A stretch of DNA of 64,000 nucleotides from Pseudoalteromonas luteoviolacea H33-S (GCF_001625695.1 NZ_AUXY01000096.1:1-64000), one strand, 5' to 3'. Counted from the first letter of the stretch, positions 28,959 to 37,715 are shown. Numbers and translations are program-made. The notes: generated by a model not told the origin, from the sequence alone.

Positions 28959-30656
28959 TTACTGAATCTCAGTCGAGATTTTTTTAAATTGGTAACCCAG
29001 TGCTTTTAGTTTGTTTGGTTCTTGAAAATCAAATACGGTGCCAATCCCACGCCCATACCCTTGAACTTGAAGCAGGTTTTCGTCAACCACTTTCATAGCG
29101 CGTACAAATCCATGTTTGACAGATACGGCTAGCAGCGCTTGAAACTCTGGTGAATATCGTAATTCAATATCGCCTATCTCTGGGTTGGTAGTTTCAACTT
29201 GATAATAGCCCAATAACTTTTCTAGCTCAGGAGTCAGTTTTGTTGTAACGAGTTTGCTAAAAACATTGGCTGAGTCTCTACCGTTGTAGGTAAAGCGAAA
29301 CCCATCAATGGCTTGCGTCAGCTTGATCCTTACATCGCCTTTTTCACCGATAATTTGGTAGCTGTCTGAATCAACTTGTTTGAGCTGTTTAATAGCTTGC
29401 CCTGGAATGAGCATGACGAATTCTCCACTGGGCGTTTTCTCAATGAATATGTTGCGTCTACCAGCATAAAAACCAGCTTCTAGCGTTTTCGGTAGGGGTG
29501 GCTGAGAAGAAGATGTTTGAGTGTTTTTATTGTCTAAAAATGGTCCTTTTTCGGATTGAGTGGCTATGTTTGTCACCATTTTGGCGATATCGAAAACCGT
29601 ATCGTCGCCGTCTCTGTTATTCGTTGTAACAAATACGCCAAAGTTCAGTTCGGGCACGATATACATCATGCTTTCATACCCTTGATAACTGCCATCATGA
29701 CTAATTGCAATGTGGCCATTAAAGTGGTCAACGAAAAAACCTAATCCCATTTCGTGGTCACCGTCTAACTGGATATGCGCATTTTGCACATTGCGAACCC
29801 TTGTAATGAGCGAGGAGGGCACGATTGCATGGCTATCATAGTTCCAGCTGTCGAGTATTGCTTGCATGTAGCGCGCCATATCATTACCAGTTGAAATAAT
29901 ACCGCCGGCGGGCGTCAGTAAAGAAGCGAATTTAGGTTCTTGAGCAGTACCACTGTAGCTTTGCGCCATTTGTACTGGCAGTGGACCGTTTGGCAAGTGG
30001 CTCAAGGTATTGTTCATCGCCAGCGGCGTGAAGAATTCAGTTTGCAAGTAATCTTGCCAGCTTTGACCACTTATTCTTGAAACCAGTAATCCGGCTAACC
30101 CAAACGCATTATTATTGTAGGCAGAAATAGTGCCCCTGTTCCACACAAGATAGTCGTCACTTAATAAAGCCGCTAATGAGTTAAGGTCTTTATTAGGACT
30201 TGTTGTTGGCTCATCACCACGGAACCAGCCTGTTGGGATGCCACTTTGATGGGTTAAGAGATCACGCACCGTTATTACGTTATTATTATTGGGAAGCGTC
30301 TTTGGTTTAAAGTCAGGTAAGTGCTTATAAACACTATCATCTAGAGAAAGTTTTCCTTGGTTCACTAATTTAAGCACAGCGAGTGTGACAAACGTTTTAG
30401 TGATGGAAGCAATGCGAAATTGGGTATCAGGAGTGACAGGTTGTTGTGTTTCTGTATTTGCTAGACCAAAACCCTGTAACATGACAGGTGTATTGTCTTT
30501 CACCACTGCAATAGATAAACCTGTGGTTTCTCCTCCAGCTAATCGATGTTCAATTTGCTGGGAGATTTTCTGTATATCAGTTTGATCCAAAGCAAACGTA
30601 CAACTACTCAGTGATAATCCTGCGATTAAGCTTGCAAGCAATGTGATTTTTTTCAT
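28959..30656 (-). CDS. Exported serine beta-lactamase-like hydrolase
   Basis: The 565-residue protein has an export signal; LSSC at 16-19 could also be a lipobox. The class C beta-lactamase/PBP4-like catalytic set is complete: Ser84 and Lys87 in SITK, Tyr179 in YNN and HDG at 319-321. The C-terminal 170 residues form a separate beta-rich domain seen in many serine hydrolases of this group. Such proteins are DD-peptidases, esterases or peptidases more often than true beta-lactamases. It ends at a shared bidirectional terminator. Confidence 0.88.
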   Translation of the reverse strand: MKKITLLASLIAGLSLSSCTFALDQTDIQKISQQIEHRLAGGETTGLSIAVVKDNTPVMLQGFGLANTETQQPVTPDTQFRIASITKTFVTLAVLKLVNQGKLSLDDSVYKHLPDFKPKTLPNNNNVITVRDLLTHQSGIPTGWFRGDEPTTSPNKDLNSLAALLSDDYLVWNRGTISAYNNNAFGLAGLLVSRISGQSWQDYLQTEFFTPLAMNNTLSHLPNGPLPVQMAQSYSGTAQEPKFASLLTPAGGIISTGNDMARYMQAILDSWNYDSHAIVPSSLITRVRNVQNAHIQLDGDHEMGLGFFVDHFNGHIAISHDGSYQGYESMMYIVPELNFGVFVTTNNRDGDDTVFDIAKMVTNIATQSEKGPFLDNKNTQTSSSQPPLPKTLEAGFYAGRRNIFIEKTPSGEFVMLIPGQAIKQLKQVDSDSYQIIGEKGDVRIKLTQAIDGFRFTYNGRDSANVFSKLVTTKLTPELEKLLGYYQVETTNPEIGDIELRYSPEFQALLAVSVKHGFVRAMKVVDENLLQVQGYGRGIGTVFDFQEPNKLKALGYQFKKISTEIQ

Positions 30657-31182
30657 GGTAATCCTTACTTATTTTGGGTAGTGGTGACGGTTTGTTATTA
30701 AAAAAATTGCGTCACTCAGCTTGTAGACGATAAAGGTACGATTAAAATTAATGCAATTATATCAACCTCAATGAGTTATGTGAGTTGACAAAATAATGAG
30801 CATGAAAGTCTCTGGGTTTGTTATTTTGCATTTTAGGAATCTTTTCATTTTGCGAATTGCAATTTGCAAAATGAAAAACTGCTTAAACATGTCGAGAATC
30901 TATGAGTAATACGCTAAAAATGAGATGAGAGAAATATATAAGTAACTTATTCAATAGCTTACCGATTTTAACTTAGAGCTTTTACAAGTTTTTAGGTTGC
31001 TTGCTGTACTGATATAAATTTGTCACTAACAGGGTCGTTCAGCTTATTTTGCAGTGAAATAAGCGAATAAAAATGAGGGTGAAATAAAATACCCATAATT
31101 AACAAGGTGGTGAGGAAAATATTATTTCTTCGGTGTGATTATTGCATGAGTACGACTAACTTAAATAAACAATGGTGTATTC
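30657..31182. other. Divergent promoter region with long inverted repeat
   Basis: This 526-base gap lies between the serine hydrolase gene (minus) and the beta-propeller gene (plus). It is AT-rich and contains a perfect 12-base inverted repeat at 30842-30877. No gene is visible. Confidence 0.5.
30842..30877. promoter_or_regulatory. 12-base perfect inverted repeat, candidate operator
   Basis: TTTTCATTTTGC (30842-30853) and GCAAAATGAAAA (30866-30877) flank a centre with the palindrome AATTGCAATT. TTGC recurs at a 7-base period inside the element (30850, 30857, 30864). It lies about 185 bases before the serine hydrolase start on one side and 305 before the propeller gene on the other. No clear T-run follows on either strand that would make it a normal terminator. 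Confidence 0.5.
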
Positions 31183-32391
31183 ATGACAAAAACACAGAAC
31201 ATAGCAACTAAGTTGGGTGCAGCAGCACTCGCACTTACAGCAAGTTTTTCTGTATTAGCTGACGATAACGCCTGTTTAGAGGGACTTTTTGCAATTGACA
31301 GGTTCGCAGCAGATGGGCAGAGCGCGGTTTTTCATATCGATACGAGTTCTAAAACGAGCCGAGAGGTACCCGGCGCATCTTTCGCTTCAAGCAACTTAGC
31401 CGGGTCTGGTGCAAAGCTGTATGCAATGCAACGCGTCGACAGCGAAACAAATGCTTCGAAATTGTATGAGTTTGATATGCAAACCATGCAGCAACGTGAA
31501 GTGGCCGACACGGTAAGCTATCCTATTAAGCGCTCAGCAGTTTCCCCATCCGGTGATTTTCTTCTGGCCACGAGCCAAACCTACATGTATCAATTTGATC
31601 TGACAACGGGCGAAAAAACAGTCCTTGGAAAAATGAAGTCAGACGATGCCAGCTATGATGACTTCGACCATGGCGATATTGCGTATTCGGCAGATGGTAA
31701 TTTGATATATGTACTGAACGGTAAAGCGTTATATGTACTAGACGAAGCATCTATGTCGCTGACTGAAATAGGTGAGCACAATTTAAATTGGGCTTCAGGT
31801 CTTGCAGTGGACGAAAACGGTGTGATTTACGCATCTGCGAGAAACAGCGGTGAAAATGCTAAAATTTACACGCTTGATGCGCAAACTGCACAAGCAACAT
31901 TGCTGATGGATGGACCAGAGCATATTGCTGATTTAACTTATGTACAAGGGTGTGGAAACACCTTGCCCGTTATTGCAAATGCGTTGCAGCAAGAAGTTAA
32001 TAAAGCCAACCAGTATTGGCGAGGTGAGGCGGTCGAGGACAAAATCGCAAACTTGGCTGGATTCAAAGATGGTACTTTTAACTTTAACGCAGAAGGTTTT
32101 CCTGTTGAGTCAAAAGACAAGTTGAATAAGCACAATAAGTTTACTAAAAACCCCAATGCTAATCGTTGCGCGCGGATGTGGAATAACATGTTAGATCATC
32201 AATATGTACTAAACCGCAGCGGTAAAGGCCGTAAAAAAGCGGATGGCAGTACAAAATGGTACTTCTCTACTGCTGATGGCGAATATAAAGTGGTTAAAGC
32301 AAGTAAAGGCATTTGCTATTACGGCTATGCGTCCGGTGAAGCAGGTCGCATTATCTACAACACAAAAACAGGTATAGTAAGCGTTCAATAA
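31183..32391 (+). CDS. Secreted beta-propeller protein with MSHA-pilin-like C-terminal domain
   Basis: The 402-residue protein has a signal peptide ending SVLA-DD. Residues about 30-270 repeat the short-strand pattern of a beta-propeller (YAMQRVDSET, SPSGDFLLATSQTYMYQFDL, AYSADGNLIYVLNGKALYVLD, AVDENGVIYASARN). After a VNKANQYWRGEAV segment, residues about 280-402 follow the C-terminal half of MSHA-type minor pilins such as MshB: DGTFNFNAEGFPVES, then CARMWNNML, then ICYYGYASGEAGRIIYNTKTG. The N-terminal pilin helix and cleavage site are absent. A terminator follows at once. A partner of MSHA-like pili is possible but not shown. Confidence 0.75.
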   Translation: MTKTQNIATKLGAAALALTASFSVLADDNACLEGLFAIDRFAADGQSAVFHIDTSSKTSREVPGASFASSNLAGSGAKLYAMQRVDSETNASKLYEFDMQTMQQREVADTVSYPIKRSAVSPSGDFLLATSQTYMYQFDLTTGEKTVLGKMKSDDASYDDFDHGDIAYSADGNLIYVLNGKALYVLDEASMSLTEIGEHNLNWASGLAVDENGVIYASARNSGENAKIYTLDAQTAQATLLMDGPEHIADLTYVQGCGNTLPVIANALQQEVNKANQYWRGEAVEDKIANLAGFKDGTFNFNAEGFPVESKDKLNKHNKFTKNPNANRCARMWNNMLDHQYVLNRSGKGRKKADGSTKWYFSTADGEYKVVKASKGICYYGYASGEAGRIIYNTKTGIVSVQ

Positions 32392-32413
32392 ATTAAGTTT
32401 TATAGCCTTAACT

Positions 32414-32445
32414 AAGCGCGGCTAATTGGCTGCGCTTTTTATTTT
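32414..32445 (+). terminator. Intrinsic terminator of the beta-propeller gene
   Basis: AAGCGCGGC (32414-32422) pairs with GCTGCGCTT (32429-32437, one G-T pair) and is followed by a T-rich run. It is 23 bases after the stop. Confidence 0.85.
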
Positions 32446-32550
32446 AAACTCGGTGCAACTATTTAGCTTTTTATAACGTCTAAGTGTTCATATTTATGCA
32501 AAGTGTCATAATATTTATTTTTGTCAGGTATGTGAATATTTAGGAAAGTA

Positions 32551-32901
32551 ATGAAACTTTATTTAGTAATATTTATATTGTGGAGCTCGACATATTCGCT
32601 AAAAAGCGCTGCCTCAACAGCGGCTGAAATACAGCATTTATTGACCTTCATTGAAACGTCTCATTGTCAGTATGAGCGCAATGGCTCACTACATTCGGCA
32701 CGTGATGCTAAGCAGCACATTAGTAAAAAGTATCATTACTATCAAGATGATATTGAGTCGGCGGAAGATTTTATAAGTTTAACGGCTTCCAAAAGTAGCT
32801 TATCTGGTAAGCCGTATCTTATTCACTGTAGTAATAGTAAATCAATAAAGAGTAGTGAGTGGTTACTCTCAGAGCTCAAGGTATTTAGAAAGAAAAAATA
32901 G
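32551..32901 (+). CDS. DUF5329 family exported protein
   Basis: The 116-residue product has a signal peptide (to about residue 22) and the DUF5329 pattern: EIQHLLTFIETSHCQYERNGS, then AKQHISKKY, AEDFISLTASKSSLSGKPYLIHC and a final WLLSEL. Two cysteines (in SHCQY and IHCSN) probably pair. The family is small, periplasmic and of unknown function. Confidence 0.85.
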   Translation: MKLYLVIFILWSSTYSLKSAASTAAEIQHLLTFIETSHCQYERNGSLHSARDAKQHISKKYHYYQDDIESAEDFISLTASKSSLSGKPYLIHCSNSKSIKSSEWLLSELKVFRKKK

Positions 32902-33039
32902 CACAGAGCAAAAAGCGATAACTTATACAGTGAAGGGTTATTCTATCTTAATTTATAATTCTTTTTTATTATTTCATGTCGTTTTTTTATTTTGTGACAT
33001 AGGTGCGATGGTATTGTAACTGTATCTATTGCAACTATT

Positions 33040-33045
33040 TATAAT
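33040..33045 (+). promoter_or_regulatory. Candidate -10 box of a short RNA
   Basis: A consensus TATAAT. A TTGTAA at 33014-33019 could be a -35 element, but the 20-base spacing is long. Confidence 0.35.
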
Positions 33046-33051
33046 GCAACA

Positions 33052-33121
33052 AGTTATATATGGGAAGCTAAAAACTGCTTTTCTCAGTTAATCTTTCTGA
33101 TCCTTTTATGATCAGTTTTTT
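33052..33121 (+). ncRNA. Candidate small RNA, about 70 nt
   Basis: A perfect TATAAT at 33040 and a perfect terminator hairpin at 33097-33121 bound an AT-rich stretch of about 70 bases. The preceding gene ended about 150 bases before the start. It may instead be just the 3' end of the DUF5329 transcript. Confidence 0.3.
33097..33121 (+). terminator. Intrinsic terminator
   Basis: CTGATC, a 7-base loop, GATCAG and six T give a clear terminator 196 bases after the DUF5329 stop. Confidence 0.8.
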
Positions 33122-33197
33122 ATGTTTTATAGTAATTTAATAACATAAATCCATAAATGTTAATAATTAAATTATTCCAACTTTGATTTACTTAAAT

Positions 33198-33203
33198 TAT
33201 AAT
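33198..33203 (+). promoter_or_regulatory. Candidate -10 box of the chemoreceptor leader
   Basis: A consensus TATAAT sits about 250 bases before the chemoreceptor start. No good -35 box is seen at standard spacing. Confidence 0.4.
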
Positions 33204-33204
33204 A

Positions 33205-33410
33205 TGCCCTTAATTAAGCACTTGTATGCAAAAGTATTTTAATAAAAGGGCACTTCAATTCGTCAGCAAAGAGCTGTATTACTTTGCGGGCCTATAAGCT
33301 AAGTCTCATACGTTACCTCTGGTACATACACCTGGAGGTTAACACTCATATTTATTCAAATATCTCACAACCAGTAAAGAGCAAAACCTTAACGCTTTCT
33401 ACTGGTTTTT
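33205..33410 (+). ncRNA. Structured leader or RNA ending in a terminator, before a chemoreceptor gene
   Basis: Several hairpins can be drawn: TGCCCTT/AAGGGCA (33205-33211 with 33246-33252), GCAAAG/CTTTGC (33266-33271 with 33282-33287), ACCTC/GAGGT (33315-33319 with 33335-33339) and a final AACCAGTA/TACTGGTT stem with T-run. This is the layout of an attenuator, a riboswitch or a free-standing RNA. I looked for the c-di-GMP-I riboswitch core and did not find it. No known class is assigned. Confidence 0.45.
33369..33410 (+). terminator. Terminator inside the chemoreceptor leader
   Basis: AACCAGTA (33369-33376) pairs with TACTGGTT (33400-33407), with a partly paired interior, and is followed by T residues. 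It sits only 44 bases before the chemoreceptor ATG, so read-through would be required for expression from upstream promoters. Confidence 0.65.
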
Positions 33411-33453
33411 GTGCTTTACGGTAATCATTAACTTAGGGATGTATAAACAGCAT

Positions 33454-35082
33454 ATGGCACTTAAAGACTTGTCTATTTCAAAGCAAATTGGGTTGAGCTT
33501 TGCGTCGATTTTTATGGTTTTTTTCGGGGTAAGCCTGATGACGTACAATGGATTAAAGGGGATCAATGATGACCTTGAACTGATTGTACAAACCAGCATT
33601 CCATCGGTTGAGATAGTAAAAGATCTACAAATTGAGATGGCAACCATTCGAAAAGATGAGTTTTTGATTGTCACAAATTCAGAGCACCCGGATATCAATG
33701 AATGGATAGTTAACCTTGATAATACAAAATCAGGCCTTAATCAAAAGATTCAAGCATACAGCCAGTTAAATGTGTCAAATCAAGAACGACTTCAGTTCCA
33801 AGCGTTTGAGCAGGCTTGGCGTAAATACGCGTCTGCAACATCTGGTTTTAATCGATTAGTGCGTGAGGGTGAAGTTAGTAAAGCTAATTTAATTGTTTTA
33901 AACAGCTATAACTTCTACTCAGAAGCCATGGATGAACTGAGCAAGCTGAACAAAATTAATAGCGATAATGTGGGCATGGCCGAAACATCAGCTGTACGTG
34001 CAGTGAAAACAGTGATCGCGGTTATCATCATCTGTACATTGGTATCAGCGGTGATGATAGCACTCATTTGTTTTGTCCTAAGCGCTGCAATTAGAAAGCC
34101 TCTAGAAAAGGCGAAAGATCTTGCTGGTAGTATTGCCAATGGTGACCTAAGTTCACGTATTGATACACGCTCAGTGGGTAATAATGAACTTGGCGCTTTA
34201 CTAATGTCTTTGGAGAAAATGCGTGAACAGTTAAATAGCCTTGTTGTGAAGATAAATGACAGCGCTATCCAACTGACAACAGCCGTAGAAGAAGTGAATA
34301 TGATCTCGGCTCAAAATGCCACAGGCATGCAGAATCAACAAAATGAGTTACAGTCGGTTGCTTCAGCAATGACGCAGATGCAGGCTGCGGTATCTGAAGT
34401 GGCAAAAAGTACAGAAATGGGCGCTGAGTCTGCCAATCAAGCCAATGTTAAGTCTCGTGAAGGCAGTGCTGCACTGAAAAGTAACATTGTGCAGATCTCT
34501 AGCGTTGCAGATACTGTGTCTCATGCGGGAGATTTAGCCCACAATCTAGAAAAGAACTCACAAAACATCAATGTTGTGGTGGATGTTATTCGTGAAATCG
34601 CTGAGCAAACTAACTTGCTTGCATTAAATGCCGCGATTGAAGCGGCGCGAGCGGGTGCACAAGGGCGCGGTTTTGCGGTGGTTGCGGATGAAGTTCGCTC
34701 TTTAGCACAGCGTACACAAGACTCTACAACTCAGATTGTTGAGATAGTGAGTGATTTGCAGTCTAAATCGAAAGAAACGGGCGAGGCGACCAGAACGTGT
34801 CAAAAAGGCATCGATGTGTGCGTACAGCAAACTGAAACAGTCAGCGATACTATCACGCAAATCGAGCAGGAAATTGACAGTATTGCCGCGATGAGTACGC
34901 AAATAGCAGCAGCATGTAATGAGCAATCGGTTGTCTCTGAAGAATTGAATCGTAATATTGAAAATATCAATGTTGCCGCAGTTGAAATGACTGAAGGCGC
35001 AAATCAAACCTCTCAAGCGTGTCATGAAATAAGTGAATTGGCGCATGGTTTAAAAGCAAGTGTTGAACAGTTTAAGCTCTGA
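33454..35082 (+). CDS. Methyl-accepting chemotaxis protein
   Basis: About 542 residues. Membrane helix 1 (about 14-34) and helix 2 (about 190-215) bracket a helical periplasmic sensor of the 4HB_MCP type. A HAMP domain follows (about 215-268), then the cytoplasmic signalling hairpin with the conserved tip EQTNLLALNAAIEAARAG. It senses a small ligand and controls CheA. There is no C-terminal CheR-binding pentapeptide. I start at ATG 33454 (MALKDLSISKQIGLSF); ATG 33439 is an alternative, and the TTG at 33409 falls in a terminator. The ribosome site is unclear. Confidence 0.93.
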   Translation: MALKDLSISKQIGLSFASIFMVFFGVSLMTYNGLKGINDDLELIVQTSIPSVEIVKDLQIEMATIRKDEFLIVTNSEHPDINEWIVNLDNTKSGLNQKIQAYSQLNVSNQERLQFQAFEQAWRKYASATSGFNRLVREGEVSKANLIVLNSYNFYSEAMDELSKLNKINSDNVGMAETSAVRAVKTVIAVIIICTLVSAVMIALICFVLSAAIRKPLEKAKDLAGSIANGDLSSRIDTRSVGNNELGALLMSLEKMREQLNSLVVKINDSAIQLTTAVEEVNMISAQNATGMQNQQNELQSVASAMTQMQAAVSEVAKSTEMGAESANQANVKSREGSAALKSNIVQISSVADTVSHAGDLAHNLEKNSQNINVVVDVIREIAEQTNLLALNAAIEAARAGAQGRGFAVVADEVRSLAQRTQDSTTQIVEIVSDLQSKSKETGEATRTCQKGIDVCVQQTETVSDTITQIEQEIDSIAAMSTQIAAACNEQSVVSEELNRNIENINVAAVEMTEGANQTSQACHEISELAHGLKASVEQFKL

Positions 35083-35159
35083 GTTAAAGCGCAAGCAGAC
35101 TAGTGGAGTGTAAAAAGCCAATTAATTTAAAAATTTTAAGTTAATAGACTAGTATTTTG

Positions 35160-35190
35160 AAAGCGAGCCATAGTATGGTTCGCTTTTTTA
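35160..35190 (+). terminator. Intrinsic terminator of the chemoreceptor gene
   Basis: AAAGCGAGCCA (35160-35170), TAGTA loop, TGGTTCGCTTT (35176-35186) with one G-T pair, then T-rich. It ends 108 bases after the stop. Confidence 0.88.
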
Positions 35191-35368
35191 TTATATGCAC
35201 TTATTAATCGCTGAATGGCTTACATGTCTATACACTATTATTCTAATTAAGTTCAGCTGATGAGTGTGTTTTTATTTAGTTTGATATTTTAATAAAAAAT
35301 TATTTATTAATTTTTATTATTCGAAATTTTTAATCATTTACTTAAATTGATTAAATCAAGGGTAGAAT

Positions 35369-36031
35369 GTGATAAGAGCGGCTATTGTCTTTGTTTTGAT
35401 AAGCCTTTGCTTTGTGGCAGAAGCGAAGAACTCGCAAAAAATTGTACTGAATGTCCCCTTGGTTGAGCAGGGGAAAAAGTTATGCGGGCCTGCAACCATA
35501 GAAATGATTTTTAAGTACTGGGGCATTAAGGATTACACCCAATACGATATCGCTGAGTCTATCTTGAATCAGTATGGAGATATGCCAGTGTTTATCCGCT
35601 CTGGTGTATTGAACAATTATCCTCGCAACTGGGCAGATTACCCGGGAACCAAGGTCACTTATTTGCAAGGGTTTTTACAGCGCTTTGGTAAAACACGCAG
35701 CATCACAGTCGATAAATCACAAGATTTGGCTGAGAACATTGATGAAAAACGCGCGCAGTTGTTTAATCATATAAAGGCTTACATTGCCAGCGGCATCCCT
35801 GTTATTGTATTTCAGTATTGGGAGTTGCCAAAATCGCAAAGCCATTACCGAGTCGTCGTGGGTTATGATGAGGCGAAAAGACTCGTGTATTTAAATGATG
35901 CCAAAGGTGCGAAGCGGGTTGTGCAAACTTATGAAGAGTTTTTAAATTTATGGAACGTAGAGCACCCACGGCTGCGTTATTATGCGGTGGCGTTTAATAC
36001 TGAACGTAAAAAAATAAATATCGAGCTTTGA
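35369..36031 (+). CDS. Exported C39-like cysteine peptidase
   Basis: The 220-residue product has a signal peptide (cut near VAEA) and a papain-like C39 pattern: the nucleophile Cys in KLCGPATIEMIFKYWG (about residue 39) and His in SHYRVVVGYD (about 163), followed by VYLNDAKG, which supplies the Asp. Stand-alone C39-like proteins of this length cleave peptides or may be involved in processing of secreted peptides, but the substrate is unknown. The start is GTG with AAGGG upstream; ATG two bases earlier is out of frame. Confidence 0.82.
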   Translation: MIRAAIVFVLISLCFVAEAKNSQKIVLNVPLVEQGKKLCGPATIEMIFKYWGIKDYTQYDIAESILNQYGDMPVFIRSGVLNNYPRNWADYPGTKVTYLQGFLQRFGKTRSITVDKSQDLAENIDEKRAQLFNHIKAYIASGIPVIVFQYWELPKSQSHYRVVVGYDEAKRLVYLNDAKGAKRVVQTYEEFLNLWNVEHPRLRYYAVAFNTERKKINIEL

Positions 36032-36086
36032 GAATATAGACATCGTTTGTGATTTTGATATCAATGAGCTTGCCATGAGGAGTCGT

Positions 36087-36524
36087 ATGATTAGAAAAGG
36101 TCTGGCATCCGATATTGAACCTGTACTGATGGTGTGGCTTGCTGCGTCTCAACAAGCACATCATTTTGTGCCAGAGAGTTTTTGGCGTGATCACCTCGAT
36201 ACTATGCGACAGGTGTATTTGCCCAGCTCAGATAATTATGTGTATTTGGATAATCAACAAATCATCGGTTTTTATGCTTTGGTAAAAAACACCCTTGCGG
36301 CAATTTTTGTTTTACCAGAAAAACAAGGCCAAGGGGTAGGTAAGCAGCTTATTGCAGATGCAAAGTCCCGATGCAATCGCTTGGAGCTGTCTGTATATCA
36401 GCGCAATGTTGCGAGCGTGGCATTTTATCAGCAACAAGGTTTTGAAATTATTGCACAAGACGAAGATCCGCTTACAGGACAAGCGCAATATATTATGAGT
36501 TGGCAAGATAGGCAGACCGCGTGA
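36087..36524 (+). CDS. GNAT acetyltransferase, YiaC-like
   Basis: About 145 residues. It closely follows E. coli YiaC, a lysine acetyltransferase: MIRKGLASDIEPVLMVWL, then SFWRDHL, AAIFVLPEKQGQGVGKQLI (acetyl-CoA site with Q-x-x-G-x-G) and LELSVYQRNVASVAFYQQQGF. ATG 36087 is preferred over ATG 36075 because GAGGAG lies between them. The assignment to YiaC rests on pattern memory only. Confidence 0.82.
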   Translation: MIRKGLASDIEPVLMVWLAASQQAHHFVPESFWRDHLDTMRQVYLPSSDNYVYLDNQQIIGFYALVKNTLAAIFVLPEKQGQGVGKQLIADAKSRCNRLELSVYQRNVASVAFYQQQGFEIIAQDEDPLTGQAQYIMSWQDRQTA

Positions 36525-36777
36525 TGGGGTTTTTTTAAGCCCTTACTTAAGCGATGAATAAGAAAGAATAAAAGGTTGGGTATTTTTTGAACTATTTTTG
36601 TAAAAAAGCTCGACAAAACAGAATTTCAGTGTATCCTACGCAGCGTATGAAGATATTTGATTTATTTGTTGTTGTTTGCTTAAGTTTCTGTTTTTGTCAT
36701 AAAACCTAATTTTAGCCACTCACTTTACTTCCGATACTGTACACATTTTTTTTAATTTTTATATAAATAGGTAATTT

Positions 36778-36987
36778 ATGTCTCAAGTAACAGGCACTGT
36801 AAAATGGTTTAACGAGTCAAAAGGTTTTGGCTTCATTGCACAAGAAAACGGTAACGACGACGTTTTTGTTCACTTCAGAGCTATCCAGTCTGAAGGTTTC
36901 CGTACTTTGACTGAAGGTCAAAAAGTAAGCTTTACAGTAACTCAGGGCGCTAAAGGTCCTCAGGCTGAAAACGTAACTGTACTTTAA
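36778..36987 (+). CDS. Cold-shock-domain protein (CspA family)
   Basis: The 69-residue protein is one cold-shock domain with both RNA-binding motifs KGFGFI and VFVHF. It binds single-stranded RNA or DNA and may act as an RNA chaperone. The untranslated stretch before it is about 250 bases, which fits the long leaders of cold-shock genes. Paralogue identity (CspA, CspC or CspE type) cannot be told from this alone. Confidence 0.95.
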   Translation: MSQVTGTVKWFNESKGFGFIAQENGNDDVFVHFRAIQSEGFRTLTEGQKVSFTVTQGAKGPQAENVTVL

Positions 36988-36999
36988 TCAGTTATGTCT

Positions 37000-37030
37000 A
37001 GGTGCGGCATCAAGCTGCACCTTGCTATTT
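37000..37030 (+). terminator. Probable terminator of the cold-shock gene
   Basis: AGGTGCGGC (37000-37008), ATCAA, GCTGCACCT (37014-37022, one G-T pair) form a 9-base stem 13 bases after the stop, but the T-run is poor. Confidence 0.6.
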
Positions 37031-37163
37031 CACATTCACTTCTAATTTCTTGCTTTCCTCTTTACACTTTTTATTAGTTTTACTCCCTTCAATTTAAATC
37101 ATTTTTACTGTTAGTTTCTTAGCCTCGCTATTTGCATATGTTGGCCCAATATATCGACTTACT

Positions 37164-37688
37164 TTAACGCTCATTTTCAGGTGGAAGTTCCTTAATTTGT
37201 GCCATACCTGAGCCTATTTCTAGAATTTGCCGGCCAATAGCTTCCGATGATGAGTTTGATATCCATACTTTAATTAAGCCGTTTCGCTTTATTCCGACAA
37301 TGAGGTAGGGGGTGCTGTCATCAAAGTATTCTCCTGTAGAACGAACAATTACAGGCTTCATTTTTTGTATAAACTCATATCCTGTTTTGTTATCTATTTG
37401 TGCTTCACCGACCCGAAAGAGATCGGTATCCATGTCATACCATGCAACAACAACTTTACTTGGGAAGTTGACTCCATCTACAAATGACAGGACACCTGCA
37501 TCTTTCCAGCAACATCCTACGGAGCCTGCAGGTACAGACCAAGCGTCATCAAATAGTACGGTGCCGACCATTAAGTCAGATTTATCTTCTGCGGCGATTC
37601 CAACACTCATTTCTTTGACTTGATAACTTGAACTGCAGCCTATGAGTAAACTCAAAGCACTAATTAAGATAATTATTCTTGTAGCCAA
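37164..37688 (-). CDS. DUF2931-like immunity lipoprotein, copy 6
   Basis: The last of six tandem 174-residue paralogues downstream of the phospholipase effector. The lipobox is LLIGC (Cys18). Conserved blocks are PAGSVGCCWKD, VVVAWYDMDTDLFRVGEA and GLIKVWIS, with a family C-terminal end GSGMAQIKELPPE. The starting codon is TTG with AAGGAG nearby. Its first 100 residues are nearly those of copy 1, while the tail differs, so the gene is mosaic. By analogy with Tli1 proteins it would sit in the periplasm and neutralise the cognate lipase; this is inference. Confidence 0.82.
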   Translation of the reverse strand: MATRIIILISALSLLIGCSSSYQVKEMSVGIAAEDKSDLMVGTVLFDDAWSVPAGSVGCCWKDAGVLSFVDGVNFPSKVVVAWYDMDTDLFRVGEAQIDNKTGYEFIQKMKPVIVRSTGEYFDDSTPYLIVGIKRNGLIKVWISNSSSEAIGRQILEIGSGMAQIKELPPENER

Positions 37689-37715
37689 TGTAGGCTCCTT
37701 CCTTGGCGTTTATCG

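Larger units (their letters stand above)
32902..33453. other. Intergenic region with two promoter-terminator cassettes
   Basis: This 552-base region before the chemoreceptor gene has no protein gene but contains two TATAAT sequences (33040-33045 and 33198-33203), each followed by a hairpin with T-run (33097-33121 and 33370-33410). The two candidate RNAs are listed separately. Confidence 0.5.

Noticed and set aside
33241..33350. c-di-GMP-I riboswitch before the chemoreceptor
   Set aside because: Stretches such as GCAAAG and GGGCCT recall the motif, but the conserved core around GACGCAAAGC is not present.
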